From NCBI GenBank assembly GCA_009741485.1, contig CM019214.1:52717310-52781309 (forward strand): DNA of 64,000 nt, in the 5' to 3' direction. The translations under genes and the position numbers were made by a program. Within the stretch, counting starts at the first letter, position 1. Each line of letters opens with the position of its first letter. Below the pieces are notes generated by a model. The model searched no databases and had not been told where the DNA came from. It was given only the letters and a program-made list of their open reading frames with translations. The DNA comes from Malurus cyaneus samueli (lineage: Eukaryota; Chordata; Aves; Passeriformes; Maluridae). Shown piece by piece: positions 13,001-28,000 of the stretch.

Positions 13001-16000
13001 CCTGAGAAACTATGCTTGAAGAAATAAAAAGTGTCTCTGTTACTCTTTTCACATAAATAAGTAACAACAGGCTCCTGTGTTATATCAAAGAATTTGTTGC
13101 AGAAGGGGTATTACAAAAAACAAAAGGGAGCTCTCCTACTCAGTTTTCTGTTATTTGCTAGAACTCAGTGAAGGGCTGATTATCCCGCTTAATTTCTTTG
13201 CTAATTTTTAAACATGTTTATACAAGAGATTGTTTTCTTTTTCACAGGATCAGACAAAATTGAGGTACTCTTGCCATTTATTTTAATTCCTTACCAGTCT
13301 TGTACGCAACTAAAATTTTTAAAAAAAAGGTAAAATAGATGGCAAAACATACTTAGAGTGCAAGAACATCTGTGTTGACTTGGAGCAATAATTTTTTCCA
13401 TTAAGAACACAAGTTTATGTATGTTTTTTTGAATATTTGACCAGAACAGGCTGAAATTGCTGCAGCCTGCTTATGCTTGCTTCTGAGTTTGTTATATCAT
13501 CAGTAGCAGATATTTTTGTGACTGCAAACTCCACAGGCGCAGGATTATTATTATGGTGGCTTGATTTATTTGTCTCTGAACTTCGTTAAAAGCAGAAGAC
13601 TCAAATTTCTGAGTATAGAGGAATTGTGGAAGCCTACAGCATCATGGAAGATCGTGTTTTTCAACCTTCAGCAAAATGTGCTGCGTCATAAATTTCCTCA
13701 GATGTAGCAAATTAGGGAAACAGCATCTTGGCATGCTGTTCAGCATCAGTTACCAAAATTTGACAATTGGCTGTTGAGCTGTGAAGTTAAGGAGGGAAGT
13801 GTGAGACTTCACAGTCACCAATGTTTGACCTTTATGCTCTGTTTCCTAACACCTGAGTTGAGACTGCAAATGAATAATGGATTTCTGGGTGCGAAAAGTT
13901 TTGGACTCCCATGACTTCTGGTATGTTCAACCTCTTCCAAAGCAGCCCTGGCAGCTTGGTTGAGGTACTGCTTTGTGGCCCAGGCAGAAGCTGCAGTGCT
14001 GAGCTGCTTTTCAACACAGTGTCCTGTTAGGCTGTTTCCCTTCTGATCCGTGCTGCAGAGCTGCAGTGCAACCATCCATTATTAGCTCCTGCCATTCTTG
14101 TCAGGAGTTCCCTGATATGTCCCTTCAGTATTTTTCAATCAGTTTCTTTTTGGTTTTGTTCCTTTCCCATCTGGGTGCTGCTTAACTGGCATTTAGAACC
14201 ACAGTATTTCCCTTCATTTTCTGAAACTGTAGAGGGGGCTCAGAAGACTGGTACACGTATGGAGCACATAACCCTTTTTGGTGGTGTTCCAATAAAAATG
14301 AAGAGAATATTCTCAACCAGGCATGGTGCTCTCTTCTGTGTTGTGCTGAAATTACTTAATCATCAGTGAATTAAACCAATGACTACTGGTCTGACTGGTT
14401 CTTTAAGATACTGCATATTGTGAAAGCATCATGCCTGAAAATTTGGGCTAAATTCGATGGTCTCATAAACTAGGCTTTCCAGATTCTATTGGCAAGGATA
14501 CACACGAAACATACTTTTGTCCAGGTCAGTCCAAAAACATCCTTGGGGGGCTGGTATTGTAAAGGTTGGAAGAAGAGTGCAAATTGTGTCAAATGTTTTT
14601 TTAGAAATTAGTTTCTTGTATCACATCTTCAAAAGTTGTAGAAATTAGAAAACCATCGAATTTTTTTTTAATCTTCCCGTCCAGCACAGAAATGCTTCTT
14701 TCAGTTAATAAACTTAAGTGGCTCAAGTGTTGGTATTTCAAACCCAACTTTTGGCATAGAATATTGCCGATATTTTTCTGATGGTACCGTATTTCAGCTT
14801 TTGCTCTCATTCATTCACTCATTCCCCTATTTTACCCATATCAAATACTTTTCTCTCTTTTTTATATTCAAGCAGTTTTTTACTTCAGGGCATTTTTTAA
14901 TTAATGGGAAAATAATTTCTTCTAGAATTCCTTGTTCTGCTGTCAGTATGACATTTGGCACTTTCAGGAGGTGAAAAAAGATATACATGGATTGCAGTGC
15001 TTGAGGAAGTTCAGCTAAGAGCTGTATTGTAGCTTCCATGTCAGTAAAAGCGAGTGAAAGAATATATTGTTTTTCAAGGGGCGTCCATTGTGTAGGCAAC
15101 ACAACAAAGGAAGGTCAGTGCTTTCCTTCATCATGATGCAGAAAAGCAGTGGCATTTCAGAAGAAGCTTGAACTTAACTCCATTTTCCATTACATTTTAC
15201 TCGTTTGATATAGAGTTTGTTTAGAGAAGGCTCATATGGACAGTTAGTGGTATGTTTTGCTTTCTAGGTTTCCTCAGAGGAAGCAGGCACTGCTGTTAAA
15301 AGACTCCATCCTGCCATACAAATTGAATTGCCTCTTATGTCTCTATGTTGTGTAGCTTTTCAAGTTGGAATTATTTCCATATTGAAGGAAAGAGCATGAC
15401 TGAAGATGCACTATCAAATTCGAATGGCCACGAGACGGCCTTGCCAGCCTTGTATTTCAAGTCTTTGTTGTCTTTGAGGATGTTTCCTTAGAGGAGTCCT
15501 GATGAAAATGTTGGTCCTTGAGGCTGACCAGTTATCGGGGATAGCCATAGATTGTCATTCTTCAATTCACAGTCCCCTTGAAATGATTTAATACTGGTAG
15601 AACATTGTTCAACACTAAATTACAGCATTATGAAATCTAAATATTCTCAGATACAGAAAGAATGACATATAAGTGTGCATTCCTGAAAGTGGCTTTAGTA
15701 AAGATTTTCCTTTATTTATAAGGGGGTTTAATGTATGAAATTGGCATTTTTAAGTTTGCCTCCACTGCTATTTTTTGCTCCTAATGTTTGTCTGCATTTT
15801 ACCTCTAAAAATTGACAGCAGTGACACATCCCGTTACTCAAAAACTATATAGTTATTATTGGATCTCTCCAAATTATTTGTACGTATCAAAAGTAGGTAG
15901 TACTGGTGCCAAATCTATGTTAACATTGTATTGAGAAATTAGTCTATTTTTTTTAAGAATGAAATTCTTACTTCAGATGTATGAACACCTTCTCATTGTA

Positions 16001-19000
16001 GAGTCTCTAAAATCATAGCTCATTGCATGAGAGCAGGGTTAGTATGTTCATCTGTACAAGTTTGAAATATAATACCAGACAAAAAGATGTCTTAAGTAGT
16101 GTAGGAATTGAACTTATTTATTTTCAATACAACTACCTTACACCATTTGTAGTAAAAGGTGTCTCTAAAATAGAATGTATTCCAAAATACGCATTCTCTT
16201 TACAATTATTACTTCAGTAAGAATTTTACTTACTTTTTTCCTAGAGGAAGGAATAGGAATTAGAATTAGAATTTAAACTGGTTAAAAAATAGAAAAATTA
16301 GAAAAATTTATTATAGACTGAAACAAAAAGGCCCTATTATTTCTCTCTAAGCTGCATTTTCATGGAGCGGTACTTCTAACAGATTTGGTGTCAGTAGACT
16401 CTACTGAAATTATCTTGGATGACATCAGAATTTTTCTTAATTCAAAATTATTTTTAGGAGTTGATACAGATTATTTTTCATGGAGGTACTGTGTGATAGA
16501 CACTCATGTACTGCTAGTAATGGCTCTTGTATTGAACTCCACGTAAGTGAGGATTTTCAAAACTTTACACTGAGGTGCAATCACTTTTGAAAACAGTACT
16601 TTGATGTGTTTAATGTATTTTACTTTATTCTTTCCAGTTATTAATGAGACTGCAACACAATATCAGATGTTCTGTAATTTTCACAACATAATGTGTAAAT
16701 TGATCGTCTGGAAGACCATATTGAAGTTCGAAATGATTAATATCTGAATTTACAGATTAAATGCTAATGTTTCAAACCTGGGTTCAGTTCAAAACTAGAC
16801 ACTGCTGGTTTTTATAATAAACCGTAAATCTCATTAGCTAGCCCCTATATATTACATTTTTAGATCCTAGAAATTAGTATTGAAATCACAGCACTTTTAG
16901 ATCAAGGAGACTGATCTACTACGTTCTACTACAAGCTACCATTTGTTGTTTAAAACTCATGTAGGAATCTAAGCACTGAAATCAGAATACCTAACAAAGG
17001 AGATGCAAATCATTTGAAATGCTTGTTTATATCTTTGCTGCTTTTCCATTGAATCTGTGCTGCTTCTGTGCAACTGTTTTCCACTGTAGAAACTCCATCC
17101 TGCTGCCTTGCTTCTCGTGAGCGTATTTACAAAACTAGTGATGTAGCTGGGCCTGCCTCTGCTCTTTCATCTCTCTCTCACAAACTGAAGGGTGGGTATG
17201 CATGCCAACATAGCAAGGTTATTCAGATTTTTTTTACATGCAAAATGTTTTGGGTTTGTTTTTTTCTCCTTCCATTCATTTTCATTTCATTCATGTAATA
17301 GAATAATGTTTTGAAAGCTGTTGTTGAAGTTTGGTGTTTGTTGGGAGCTCATCTGATGTAATCATTCAGTGTTGCCTGCCTGAGTTGCAGCAACTCCATG
17401 ATACACAATCTAGCTGTTTCTGCTTTGTAAACAGTAAAGAAACTGTTAATCTAATTACACCTGTTTTCAAACAATAAGCAAAAGGAGTATGTAAGAAGAA
17501 ACAGGAAACAAAATCTGGGATTTTTTATTTTGCTTACAGATAAAGCAGCTTGCTATATTATGTGTTTTTTCCTTTGGGAGATTTTTCTTTTTGTGCTGAT
17601 ACTCTAGAATGCTAATTAGGATTATTTACCTGTATATGTGCAAATCTAAAACTTTGGGGTTTTTTTTTAAAAAAAGGTACTTTTTTATTGTTGGAAGCTA
17701 TTGTTAGGCTATAGCTTTCATAAGCAGCTTTGTTCTGGAATGTTGTCCTCGTTGGTATTTGCTAATAGTGCATGTACTTTAAATTTTATACTTTGCTGAA
17801 TGGCTTGAAGTGTTCTATATCCTCTAAAATGATTGTCATCTTTTCGCTTCTTTTTTTTTTCTTTTATGAAGCATTCTGTAGAAGTTTCTATTTAAAGAAT
17901 TTTTTCATCTGGCAGACCTTAAATTAATCTTCCCATTTGTTTCTGGGAAAAATTTGTATAAAGTGATTCCAATTTGTATTTCAGAATTTATCACTAAATA
18001 AGCACCTCAAAATAGCTCATCAGTAGAAGTGGTGAATAACTAAGCTGGCATGGTCAAAATGCTTGTACTGATACTTAAGAATTTTTTTTTCTTTTAGCAT
18101 GAACAATCATTTTATAAACCACTATGTACCATGCTATTTCTTGCCTTCCTGTTCTACCTCCCCCCTCCAAATGAAAAACAAGTATAGAACTCATAAGAAA
18201 AAAGAATAAAGACAGATTAGACTCTCAAAATTGATCAAATATTTGCAATACTATATTTTACTGCTTACATTTGATGTGTTGTTCCTGAATATAGACAAAA
18301 TATTTCTTTCCTGCCCAAAGAAGTATGAACTTCTGCCATGTCCTGGGAAGGCAGGAGAGTATCCTAACCTTCAAGCGTCTTAAATATTCCAATATAATTC
18401 ATTACCTTGTTTTCCCTTGTTCATTTTTAATTATTTAAATAGGAAAGTAAGTAAAAAAGTTATTTAAATAGGAAATAGCAAAATAATAGGTTTTTTTTGG
18501 TAAGCTGAGGAAGCCTCTGGGTTGCTAAATTTTGCTAATTCTTCTCCAAATTTTTTTTTAATACTGTGAGAGATAATAGTAGGAAAAATTGCATTTTCTA
18601 GCATAGAGATAAGAGTTTGTGATTGAGAACTGCATGGAGTTGCTTCAGATCCTATAATGCATAAGAAAGTAAACACTGATTTCACAGCTTCTCATACTGA
18701 AGGTACTAGATACGAGGTGACTGTCTATCCTGTTCCCATTAGAATGCAAGGCCCAAATTTGCAAGTATTCTCTGATTAATTGAAATTTTATTTTTTAACA
18801 AATAGTTGCTTTCCCAAAAATATGCCCAGACAGCCTTTTAATATCTATAGAAGTAAAATATTCCTAGGTACTATGTCCTAATTCTGCAGGTCTTACTAGG
18901 GAAACATTTTCCATGTTTAACTAATGAAAACTCTAAATCAGAAGGATTTAAGTCTTCATTTGAGATCTTGCAGTGTGAGGATTTATGGAGAGACAATTGT

Positions 19001-22000
19001 ATTAATTGCTGCATTGCATCCCATTAATTTCCATATTGCTAGGTTTAATTTAAAAAATGCAATTACACAAGAGAGACTTGGTCAACAGAGGTATTAGAAC
19101 CAGATTGCCTTAATGAGCTACTTTTTGCATATACTTCTTTTGTATGTACTTGTATTAAGCTACCTGTAGTTCTTATAGCTCCTATGGTGCTATGGCTCTA
19201 AAATATGTACAAAGTCCGTGTGCATAGGAACAGTAAATTAGTGCATCACAATAAAAGGGTGTCATTGACCAGAGTTGGCCATTTTACTTAGTGGTTGAAA
19301 AAAGTGTGTTTGTTTTAGCTGGGGGTTTAAGTGTGCAGGTATCAGAACATGGTTCAGTTGCGGTCTTAAAAACAGTGATTCCTCAAATTATCAATTTGAG
19401 TAGTTTTGAGCATATTTGCAAACCTCTCACCCAGTTTGCCACATTTATTTCCTGCAATTCCTGAATTTTAGGCATTAAAGAAAATAAATCTGGCAGTACA
19501 TTTATCTGTATGCAAGTCTCCTGTTGCAGTCAGCCTGTCACATGTTGAGATAATAGATAAATAGTCCCTGGTTTCTGTTGCAAGTGTGATAAACTTAGGT
19601 AACTTCTGGAATTTTACCTGAGGATGTAAATTGTGTTTCCTTTACTAGTGTTTTGTAGAAAGAAGACTGTGCCTTTTGATACCTCCATAGTAGTGTTTTC
19701 TCTGTAAAAACTTTCTAACACTTGTTTCTGTGTATCTGTGGGAAAAGAAATGTACTGCAAGTATGCTAGGTGGAAAAAGATCCCTTCATGTTTCCTTTCA
19801 TTTTGATGTGAACAGAAGCATGTGTTTGATTTTTATCTTGTGTTCGAGTCTTTAGTCCTTGTGTTGAACTCTTAAAGGTGTCAGCATATAACGACTCAAT
19901 TATAAAATATTGTACAGGTGACCGAATGAATTTCACAGGAGCTGCTAGACCGATTTCTCCAGCAGGAAAATCAGACATGTCATCAAAACACAGAGCTGAC
20001 TGCAGGTCACCCAAGCTTGATGTGCGAATGAACAGAGCTGCTGCTGAGCAGAAGAAAGCCAGAAGCACCGACGGCTTATCTGCCAGTGAGTGTCTGATGC
20101 TGAAATCAGACACGGCGAAGTTGCGGTCAGACTCACACAGCAGGTCTTTGTCACCAAATCATAACACTTTGCAAACACTAAAAACTGATGGAAGAACAAC
20201 TCCTGGTCTGAGAGCTGAATCTCCAGGGCCAGGAACTCGGTCATCTTCTCCGAAGACAAAGACGCTTACAGCCGTTAGATCTGGTGCTAGTTCTCCACGA
20301 TCCTCATCACCCAATGACAAAACTCTACCTCAGAAAGCTTCATCCCCTGTAAAAACAAAGCTTGATCCTCCTCGAGAACGCTCCAAATCAGATTCTTACA
20401 CATTAGATCCAGACACCCTTCGCAAAAAGAAAGTGCCACTAACAGAGCCCTTAAGGGGGAGGTCCACTTCACCCAAACCAAAAATTACTGCAAAAGACGG
20501 GACACCCGCTACAGAAACTGAAAATAGAGCTCCTTCCCCCCATGTGGTACAAGAAAATCTTCACAGTGAGGTAGTTGAAGTCTGCACCTCGAGTACTTTA
20601 AAGACTGACAGCATTACAGATACCACCTGCGAAGACAACACTGAATTCAGAAGTGTGGACGATGGTTCTAATAAAGTTCATTTCAGCATCGGAAAAGCAC
20701 CATTGAAGGATGAGCAAGACATGAGATCGTCTCCAAAAGTGAGCCGTAAATGTGCTGGCAGGCACACAAGACCCAAAAAGGAAAAATCCAACTTCCTTTT
20801 CAAAGGCGATGGCTCCAAGCCCATAGAGCCTGCCAAGCAAGCAATGTCACCTTCTGTTGCAGAATGTGCTCGAGCCGTATTTGCCGCATTCCTTTGGCAT
20901 GAAGGAATAGTTCATGATGCCATGGCATGCTCGTCTTTTTTGAAGTTTAATCCAGAACTGTCCAAAGAGCATGCACCCATACGAAGCAGTCTTACTCAAC
21001 AACCTGCAGAGGAAAAAGAAACCAAGTTGAAAAATAGACATTCATTGGAAATATCATCTGCTCTTAACATGTTCAACATCTCACCTCATGGGCCAGATAT
21101 ATCTAAAATGGGTAGCATCAATAAAAACAAAGTCCTCTCAATGTTAAAAGAACCACCTCTGCATGAAAAGTGTGAGGATGGAAAAACTGAAACTACCTCC
21201 TTTGAAACATCTAGTCATCACACAATGAAATCCAAGTCTCCTCTTCCACTAACACTGCAGCACCTAGTAGCTTTCTGGGAAGATATTTCTTTAGCAACTA
21301 TTAAAGCAGCTTCGCAAAACATGATCTTTCCAAGTCCTGGTTCTTGTGCAGTGTTAAAGAAGAAGGAAAGTGACAAAGATAACAAAAAAGCTAAAAAGGA
21401 GAAAAAGAAAAAAGAAAAGGTTGAGACTAGGCCAAGGGGAAATCTTTTTGGTGAGATGGCCCAGCTTGCAATGGGAGGACCTGAAAAAGACACCATCTGT
21501 GAGTTGTGCGGAGAATCCCATCCGTATCCAGTGACTTACCACATGAGACAAGCTCATCCAGGTAAGACTCCGTTTTTTAATTCCCATGTCCTTCCATAAA
21601 GTATATTTCACACACATGTTGTGGTATTAGTTACTGCTATGAAAATATGTCAGGCTATCCTTTCTATTACAAGCACTAAATTAAAATTTATACTCGCATA
21701 CAGATTATTGGCGCATCGTTGTGTGTAATTGTAAGTAGTTACAGATCTATACTTTCAAAGTTGTTTGAAACAAGGTCAAAATAATGCTCTGACTTTACAG
21801 TGGCTCTTCAGAAACATGCCATTTTTTACTCTTTAGGATTTCAAAGTGTAGGACTCTCTGTGCTGAGAAAATTGAAAATAAAAAAGATTGGTCAGTTAGA
21901 GTTTCTACTGACCAGTTGCCAGAAGTTACTGTTCTACTCCCAAGTGTAGAAAACTGTCTGCTGTGACAGTACTGGATATCAGTAACTTAGTATTTTTTGT

Positions 22001-25000
22001 ATACTTGCTGCTATGTACTTTTTTTTAGCTCCGTTTGCAAAGTTAAAGCAGAATTATTATTCAGGAACTATCAGTGTTCTGAATCTTTCTGAGAAACTCA
22101 TCAGTGAAAGAATGCACTCCGTTTCCTCTTAAACTTTACCTATAAAGAAAGGTTTTTATGTTTGGTAAATTACAGATACTGTTGGCTAACTTATATATAA
22201 TACTGATGTCACCAATTCAGACATACAAAAAAGTAGAAAATTAGGTCAGGAAAAGACAAGCATCTTATTATCCCCTGTCTTCATCCCTTTTTTACAGCAA
22301 TAAATAGCAGTTCAGAAGAAAGATTATTCTAACTTGTTCTCACCTTTCCCCTGATGTAGGTTGTGGCCGCTACGCAGGTGGCCAAGGTTACAATAGCATT
22401 GGGCACTTCTGTGGAGGATGGGCTGGGAATTGTGGAGATGGTGGCATTGGAGGGAGCACCTGGTATTTAGTTTGTGATCGATGCAGAGAAAAATATCTCC
22501 GTGAAAAGCAAGCAGCAGCAAGAGAGAAGGTATTTTCAGCTCACATGTTTAGCTGTCCATCTCCTTAATAGTGCTGTGTTCACAATGTGAAAAGATGGGT
22601 TAGTTTAAGAAATCTGGAATTTCATAATTTGGAAAGTTTTGGAATATCCTCTTATCTCATTGATAGGTTTAAGATAATAAAATAGAAACTTTGCTGACTT
22701 CTGAGCAGAATTCTGATTTTTTTTAAGTATCTGTTAGTTTTGAATGGTTTTGTTTGCTGACATGAGTGCCTTCTTAACTTTGTGTTTTAGATTCTTTAAT
22801 GTTCCTCATAATCCAGATCATTGGATAGAAGATGCCAATAGAGCAGTTTTTAATGGGAATAATACAAAACATGTTTTTCTTATATTGGTCTTCTAGGACT
22901 AATTTGAAATTCTTGCTTAAAGTATGCAAATATGTTGATGATTTAAGGTAGCCAGAATAATCCTCTTTGAACTTGTTTTTTTTAAAACTAAACTTTCTGA
23001 AAATTTTTAGCATGTAAAATTGATCCTGAGACCAATGTCAAAAAGTATCAGCTGTTTATTAAATGTTTGCAAAGGAAGGAAAGTAATAGAAATGAATTTT
23101 GTCATAGAAGGTATTTTACAGTAGGTAGAATTAAGCAGCCCTAGTCTAAGCTATGTTGTCAGGCTTTCCTGTGGTGAATTTAATTATACCTTATTTAAAT
23201 TTATCTAGATTAAACAGTCTAGGAGAAAACCAATGCAAGTTAAGACACCTCGTGCCTTGCCAACTATGGAAGCTCACCAAGTGATTAAAGCCAATGCTCT
23301 GTATTTACTGTCGCTGAGCAGTGCTGCTGAGCCCAGTATCCTCTGCTATCACCCTGCAAAAGCATTCCAGTCTCAACTTCCCAGTCTCAAAGAAGGAATT
23401 TCTGAAGACTTTCCCATTAAGATGCCATGTCTCTATCTGCAGACATTAGCAAGGTAATTAAAGGAACCGTATGGATATTGGTTTTAACACTCATCTGTGT
23501 ACAGTATTGGATAAAACTGTGTGTGTGTGAACTAAATTAAAACTTGCATAGAAAAATACATCTTTTCCTAAATCTTTATGATATTTTTCTCCTGTCTCTC
23601 TTAATCCGTGATCTTGTTCAATTTTTTTAGATTTTATTTCCTGCTAGAGTCAAATATGCGCTAAGGAGCCTTTGAGTGCTAAGTATTTTATAATAACAGT
23701 TCAGTTTCTGTCCAAAGAAGTCAGAATTTCCCTAAGAGTTTAATTTAGTGTGTCTGTAGCAGATATAATGTGCTGCGTTTGTCTCCTCACAGTTAAAAAT
23801 AGTAAGAAGAAAACCAGGCAAGTAGTGCTTTCTTGGTATTTCTAAGGAGATTTCACTGTAATGTCTCATGTTTATGTTGAATAGACATTTAGGCCTAAAA
23901 TACATACTGGAAATACCTAATAAAAGTACTAAAAAATGGAAAAGGGTGATCCCCACTCCCTGTTGGTAGAAAATGCTGCTGTATTTTCCATGAGCACTTT
24001 GAAGTCACAACCAGCTTAAAGGCATTAATATGTAAAGAGTAAGTGAATGACTAAGTGTGTTGGCAAACTACGTTTATGTGTGTGTTTCAGCAATTTTTTA
24101 TCTTTAATCCTTGTTTTAAAATCTAATTTGCTGTAGGCATCATCATGAAAATTTTGCTGGGTACCAGGATGACAACCTTTTCCAGGATGAGATGAGATAC
24201 TTGCGTTCAACTTCAGTACCTGCACCCTACATCTCCGTTACTCCTGACGCGAGCCCTAATGTCTTTGAAGAGCCAGAGAGTAACATGAAATCTATGCCCC
24301 CAAGGTACTTCCTTGTAATTCTAGCTACTACATACAGATCTTAAAGCAGTAGCATAACACCAGTTTTTAAGAAAAGGGAAACATTGCTGCAGTTAAGAAG
24401 CTGAAGTATCACATCAGTCTCTGAAATGGCAGCATAAAAGACAAAAGCATATGAAGCTGTAGTTAGAAAATCTTCAGTAAATTGTAGGGAATCAGGTGTA
24501 TTTTTCAACTCTTAACAATGGAATGTGTTTGAATATGTAAATACAAATCAGAACTGAAACTTTTGCCTGTACTTCAAACCAGTTACATTTCTCTGGAAAG
24601 ATACTGGGTTTAAAACCCAAACACAAAAGAAAATTTGTTCTGTTATAAGGAGTCTTAGCATACAGGGAAATTTATCCATAGCCTCTACTTCAGGCCTGCT
24701 TTTTTCTCATAGAGACAAATTTTCCAGAATTTAAAGAACTAAAGAAGTGATCTAAAAGCCAATAATCCAAGGACCATTACTGTTGCAAACTCTTCGAAAA
24801 TGTAGCAGGTTTTTTTGGCTGTGTATCTATTCTTTACCACAACTGATTTGAGTGCAGATTAATGGCTTTTTTGAAAGGAAGTAGCTGTTGTTCTCCTTTA
24901 AGGATTTTATTCTGAAGTGAAGTTTGAACGGGAAGAAATTTCATTACCTTACATTTTTCAAAGCAAATGTTGCTGCTTTGTTCTATGAGATATACAAATG

Positions 25001-28000
25001 TCACTGAAGAAATGATAGTGCTATCTGGGACTGAGAGTGCTAGTTGGTTTCTGTCAGGTTAAGCCACTTTCTTGTCATTAATTTTACTGTGATCTAATTC
25101 AAGCAGTTACAAAAATCTTTGTTTCACCGGGGAAAAAATGGCTCTTACTGTTAATAATAGTCCAGAATCTACTAAGATGGTCATATTCTCAGATGTCAGT
25201 GATCCCTCATATTACAGTGAGGATGTAATAAAGAGAAAATTTGCTTTAAATCTGTTTTTGTTTCAATTTGTTATATTTCATACTGACTGCAAAAACAATT
25301 TATTGGAATACTACAATCTATAATGTAGTCTTTTCAGAAATAGAACTTTACTAACAAAACTCCTTAAGAGTGCATCGTATTGGTATATTCCTTTATTAAA
25401 ACTGTGGACACCATGGTCTCCTGAGGCCTATAGGGACAGCATAAGCTGGGAGTGCTTCTGCAGACTGTAAGAAGTCCACTGAAGGTAAGGAGTAAAACAT
25501 GTCAGAGGTATAGCCATAGCAGTTCAAATATGACTTTAAGACTAATGATGTTAGAAACTATTACTTCACATAAAGTTCTAAATAGCAGTTGGCTTGCGTA
25601 TTAAAAGGTCACTTCATAGATGTTTTCACGTGCATTCTCAGGACAAGTTTGGTCTGAAACTTGAATTTAGGCATGATCTGAATGTTTGTATCTCTCTGAA
25701 ATAAGTACCTAAATTCTTGAAACTCATCATGCCCATCATTACATTTGTTTATAAAGCACTTGCATGCTTTTTCACCATGTGTAATTCTAATATGTTCCTT
25801 CTTTTCCAGCATTTCAACAGTTATTAGGTACATAAGAAAAAGTTTCATGCAGTAGTAACATTGTGATTATGAAATGCATGTATCCTTATTTAATATTGGT
25901 GTATAATTCAGGTGTACTCTGTATATCTCTAATGGTTGTATTACTTCGCTGATTCCTTTGTAGTTTGGAAACCAGCCCAATAACAGATACAGATCTTGCA
26001 AAGCGCACAGTCTTTCAGAGATCATATTCAGTTGTTGCATCAGAATATGACAAACAGCACTCAATTTTGCCAGCACGTGTAAAAGCCATCCCCAGGAGAC
26101 GAGTCAACAGTGGAGATGCGGGTAAGAGCACAGACCTCAGAAGCAGGCAAAAATTATTCAAGGATTTGCAGTTCTTCTTGGAAGCTATAGACAAATATAT
26201 TTTTTATAAATACATTCAGTGACTTTTTAGTTATAAAACAAACTAGTAGTAAACATTAGGTATTTGTTAATTGGCACACAATTAGCCTAAAATTAGCTCA
26301 GGATTTACTGTTATTTGGAAATTTGTGATGCATCTTCTGTGCCTGATTTAAAAGTGAAGGTGGTATTTTCTTTCTCAGTCGAAGCATCATTTTCCATATT
26401 GCTTTGTTAATGCAATTTTTTTATAGAAAAAAGATATCAATTCTAAAAATGCTTTATTGCTTTTCATTTTTACTGTGGCTATAAAATTAAAATGCATAAA
26501 GAATCTAATGTATGCATATTTTTATGCTTTTAAATAGAAGTGGGGTCCTCTCTCCTGAGACATCCATCTCCTGAACTTTCTCGGTTAATCTCCGCCCACA
26601 GCTCTCTTTCCAAAGGAGAGAGAAATTTCCAGTGGCCAGTATTGGCATTTGTAATCCAGCATCATGATCTGGAAGGACTTGAAATAGCAATGAAACAAGC
26701 CTTACGGAAATCTGCTTGCCGAGTCTTTGCTATGGAGGTACTAATGTACTGATGGATCTTGTATGATTAAAATAAGATGGTTGTAAATTCTGTCTTGGAT
26801 TTTTTTTAAGATTATGCTATGATACTTGTAGTATAGTTACTATTTTACTATCAAACGTTTGAGCTACAGAACAATAACATCTTACTTGAAGACCATTGCA
26901 TTATTATTTGTCCAAATCATCAGTGCACCTCCTTACATAAATGGTTTAAGAAATGGTTTTCCTCCAGTTTTGCTTAACCAATTGGTAACACCTTATATTT
27001 GCTTTAGGCCTTCAACTGGCTCCTTTGTAATGTCATTCAAACAACTTCCCTTCATGATATTTTATGGCATTTTGTGGCTTCCCTGACTCCTGCACCTGTA
27101 GAGCCTGAAGAAGAAGAGGATGAAGAAAATAAATCAAATAAAGAAAATGCAGAACAAGTAAGTGCGTTCTGCACTCCTTTCATCTCTGTTGATTTTGTAG
27201 ACAAATTCAATTTGTTTTTATGTGAAAAATAATTCCTTAATCCTCCCTCTATGAAACAAAACCTTAAATTGTAGTTGAACTCATTTTGCAGACACAGATT
27301 AATTTTTCTTCTAAATCATCAGATTCTGTGTGCTGATGAATTACATGGTCTTCTAATGCATTATTTTTAAATCTTCATGGGAAATAAGGAAACAAAAGAG
27401 CACAAGCTAATTCGTTTAAAAACATCTACAGTTTGCATTTTATTCTTCCTTTGCCTTGCAAAGAGAAAAGAAAAAATATTTTTTAAAGAAGCTTTGGGGT
27501 TTGGTTTACTCTGTCTTTCAGCATTCTAAGAAAAGACTACAATTAATTATGAAATTGCCTAGTGAATTTAATTCTTTGTACATGTGTATATATAAGCAAT
27601 TACATAACTAATTCTATGTGTGCCAGATATATTTAATTTAGAGATTTAAGGAAAATCTATCGTTCAGAAAACGTCACATGTAAAATAGTGTAGTCTAACA
27701 TAGTCACACTTCCTAAAGGTATCTTGAAACAACCTCTTTTAGACTTAGCTCTGATTTAAAACATTATCATGTCCACAAATAACAGCTCCAAAAAATCATG
27801 CTAGTGCTGTTAGTATGTCAGGGTGATCTTTATCGCTTGAAATCTAATCCAGCTTTGAAATGCAATGTTCTGAAATGAAACTTTTCAGCATTGTAACCTG
27901 GTACATTGCTGTTCTGGTACTGACACACTTTAAGAATTACTGTTTTCTCTGCACTAATGAAATGCAGCAACTGATAACATTAGCTTAGTTATCAAATTTG

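Noticed and set aside
16457..16545. Exon-like segment between TATTTTTAG and CTCCAC|GTAAGT, open in the needed frame
   Set aside because: Its length is not a multiple of three, so it could only act as a poison exon; the peptide does not look conserved.
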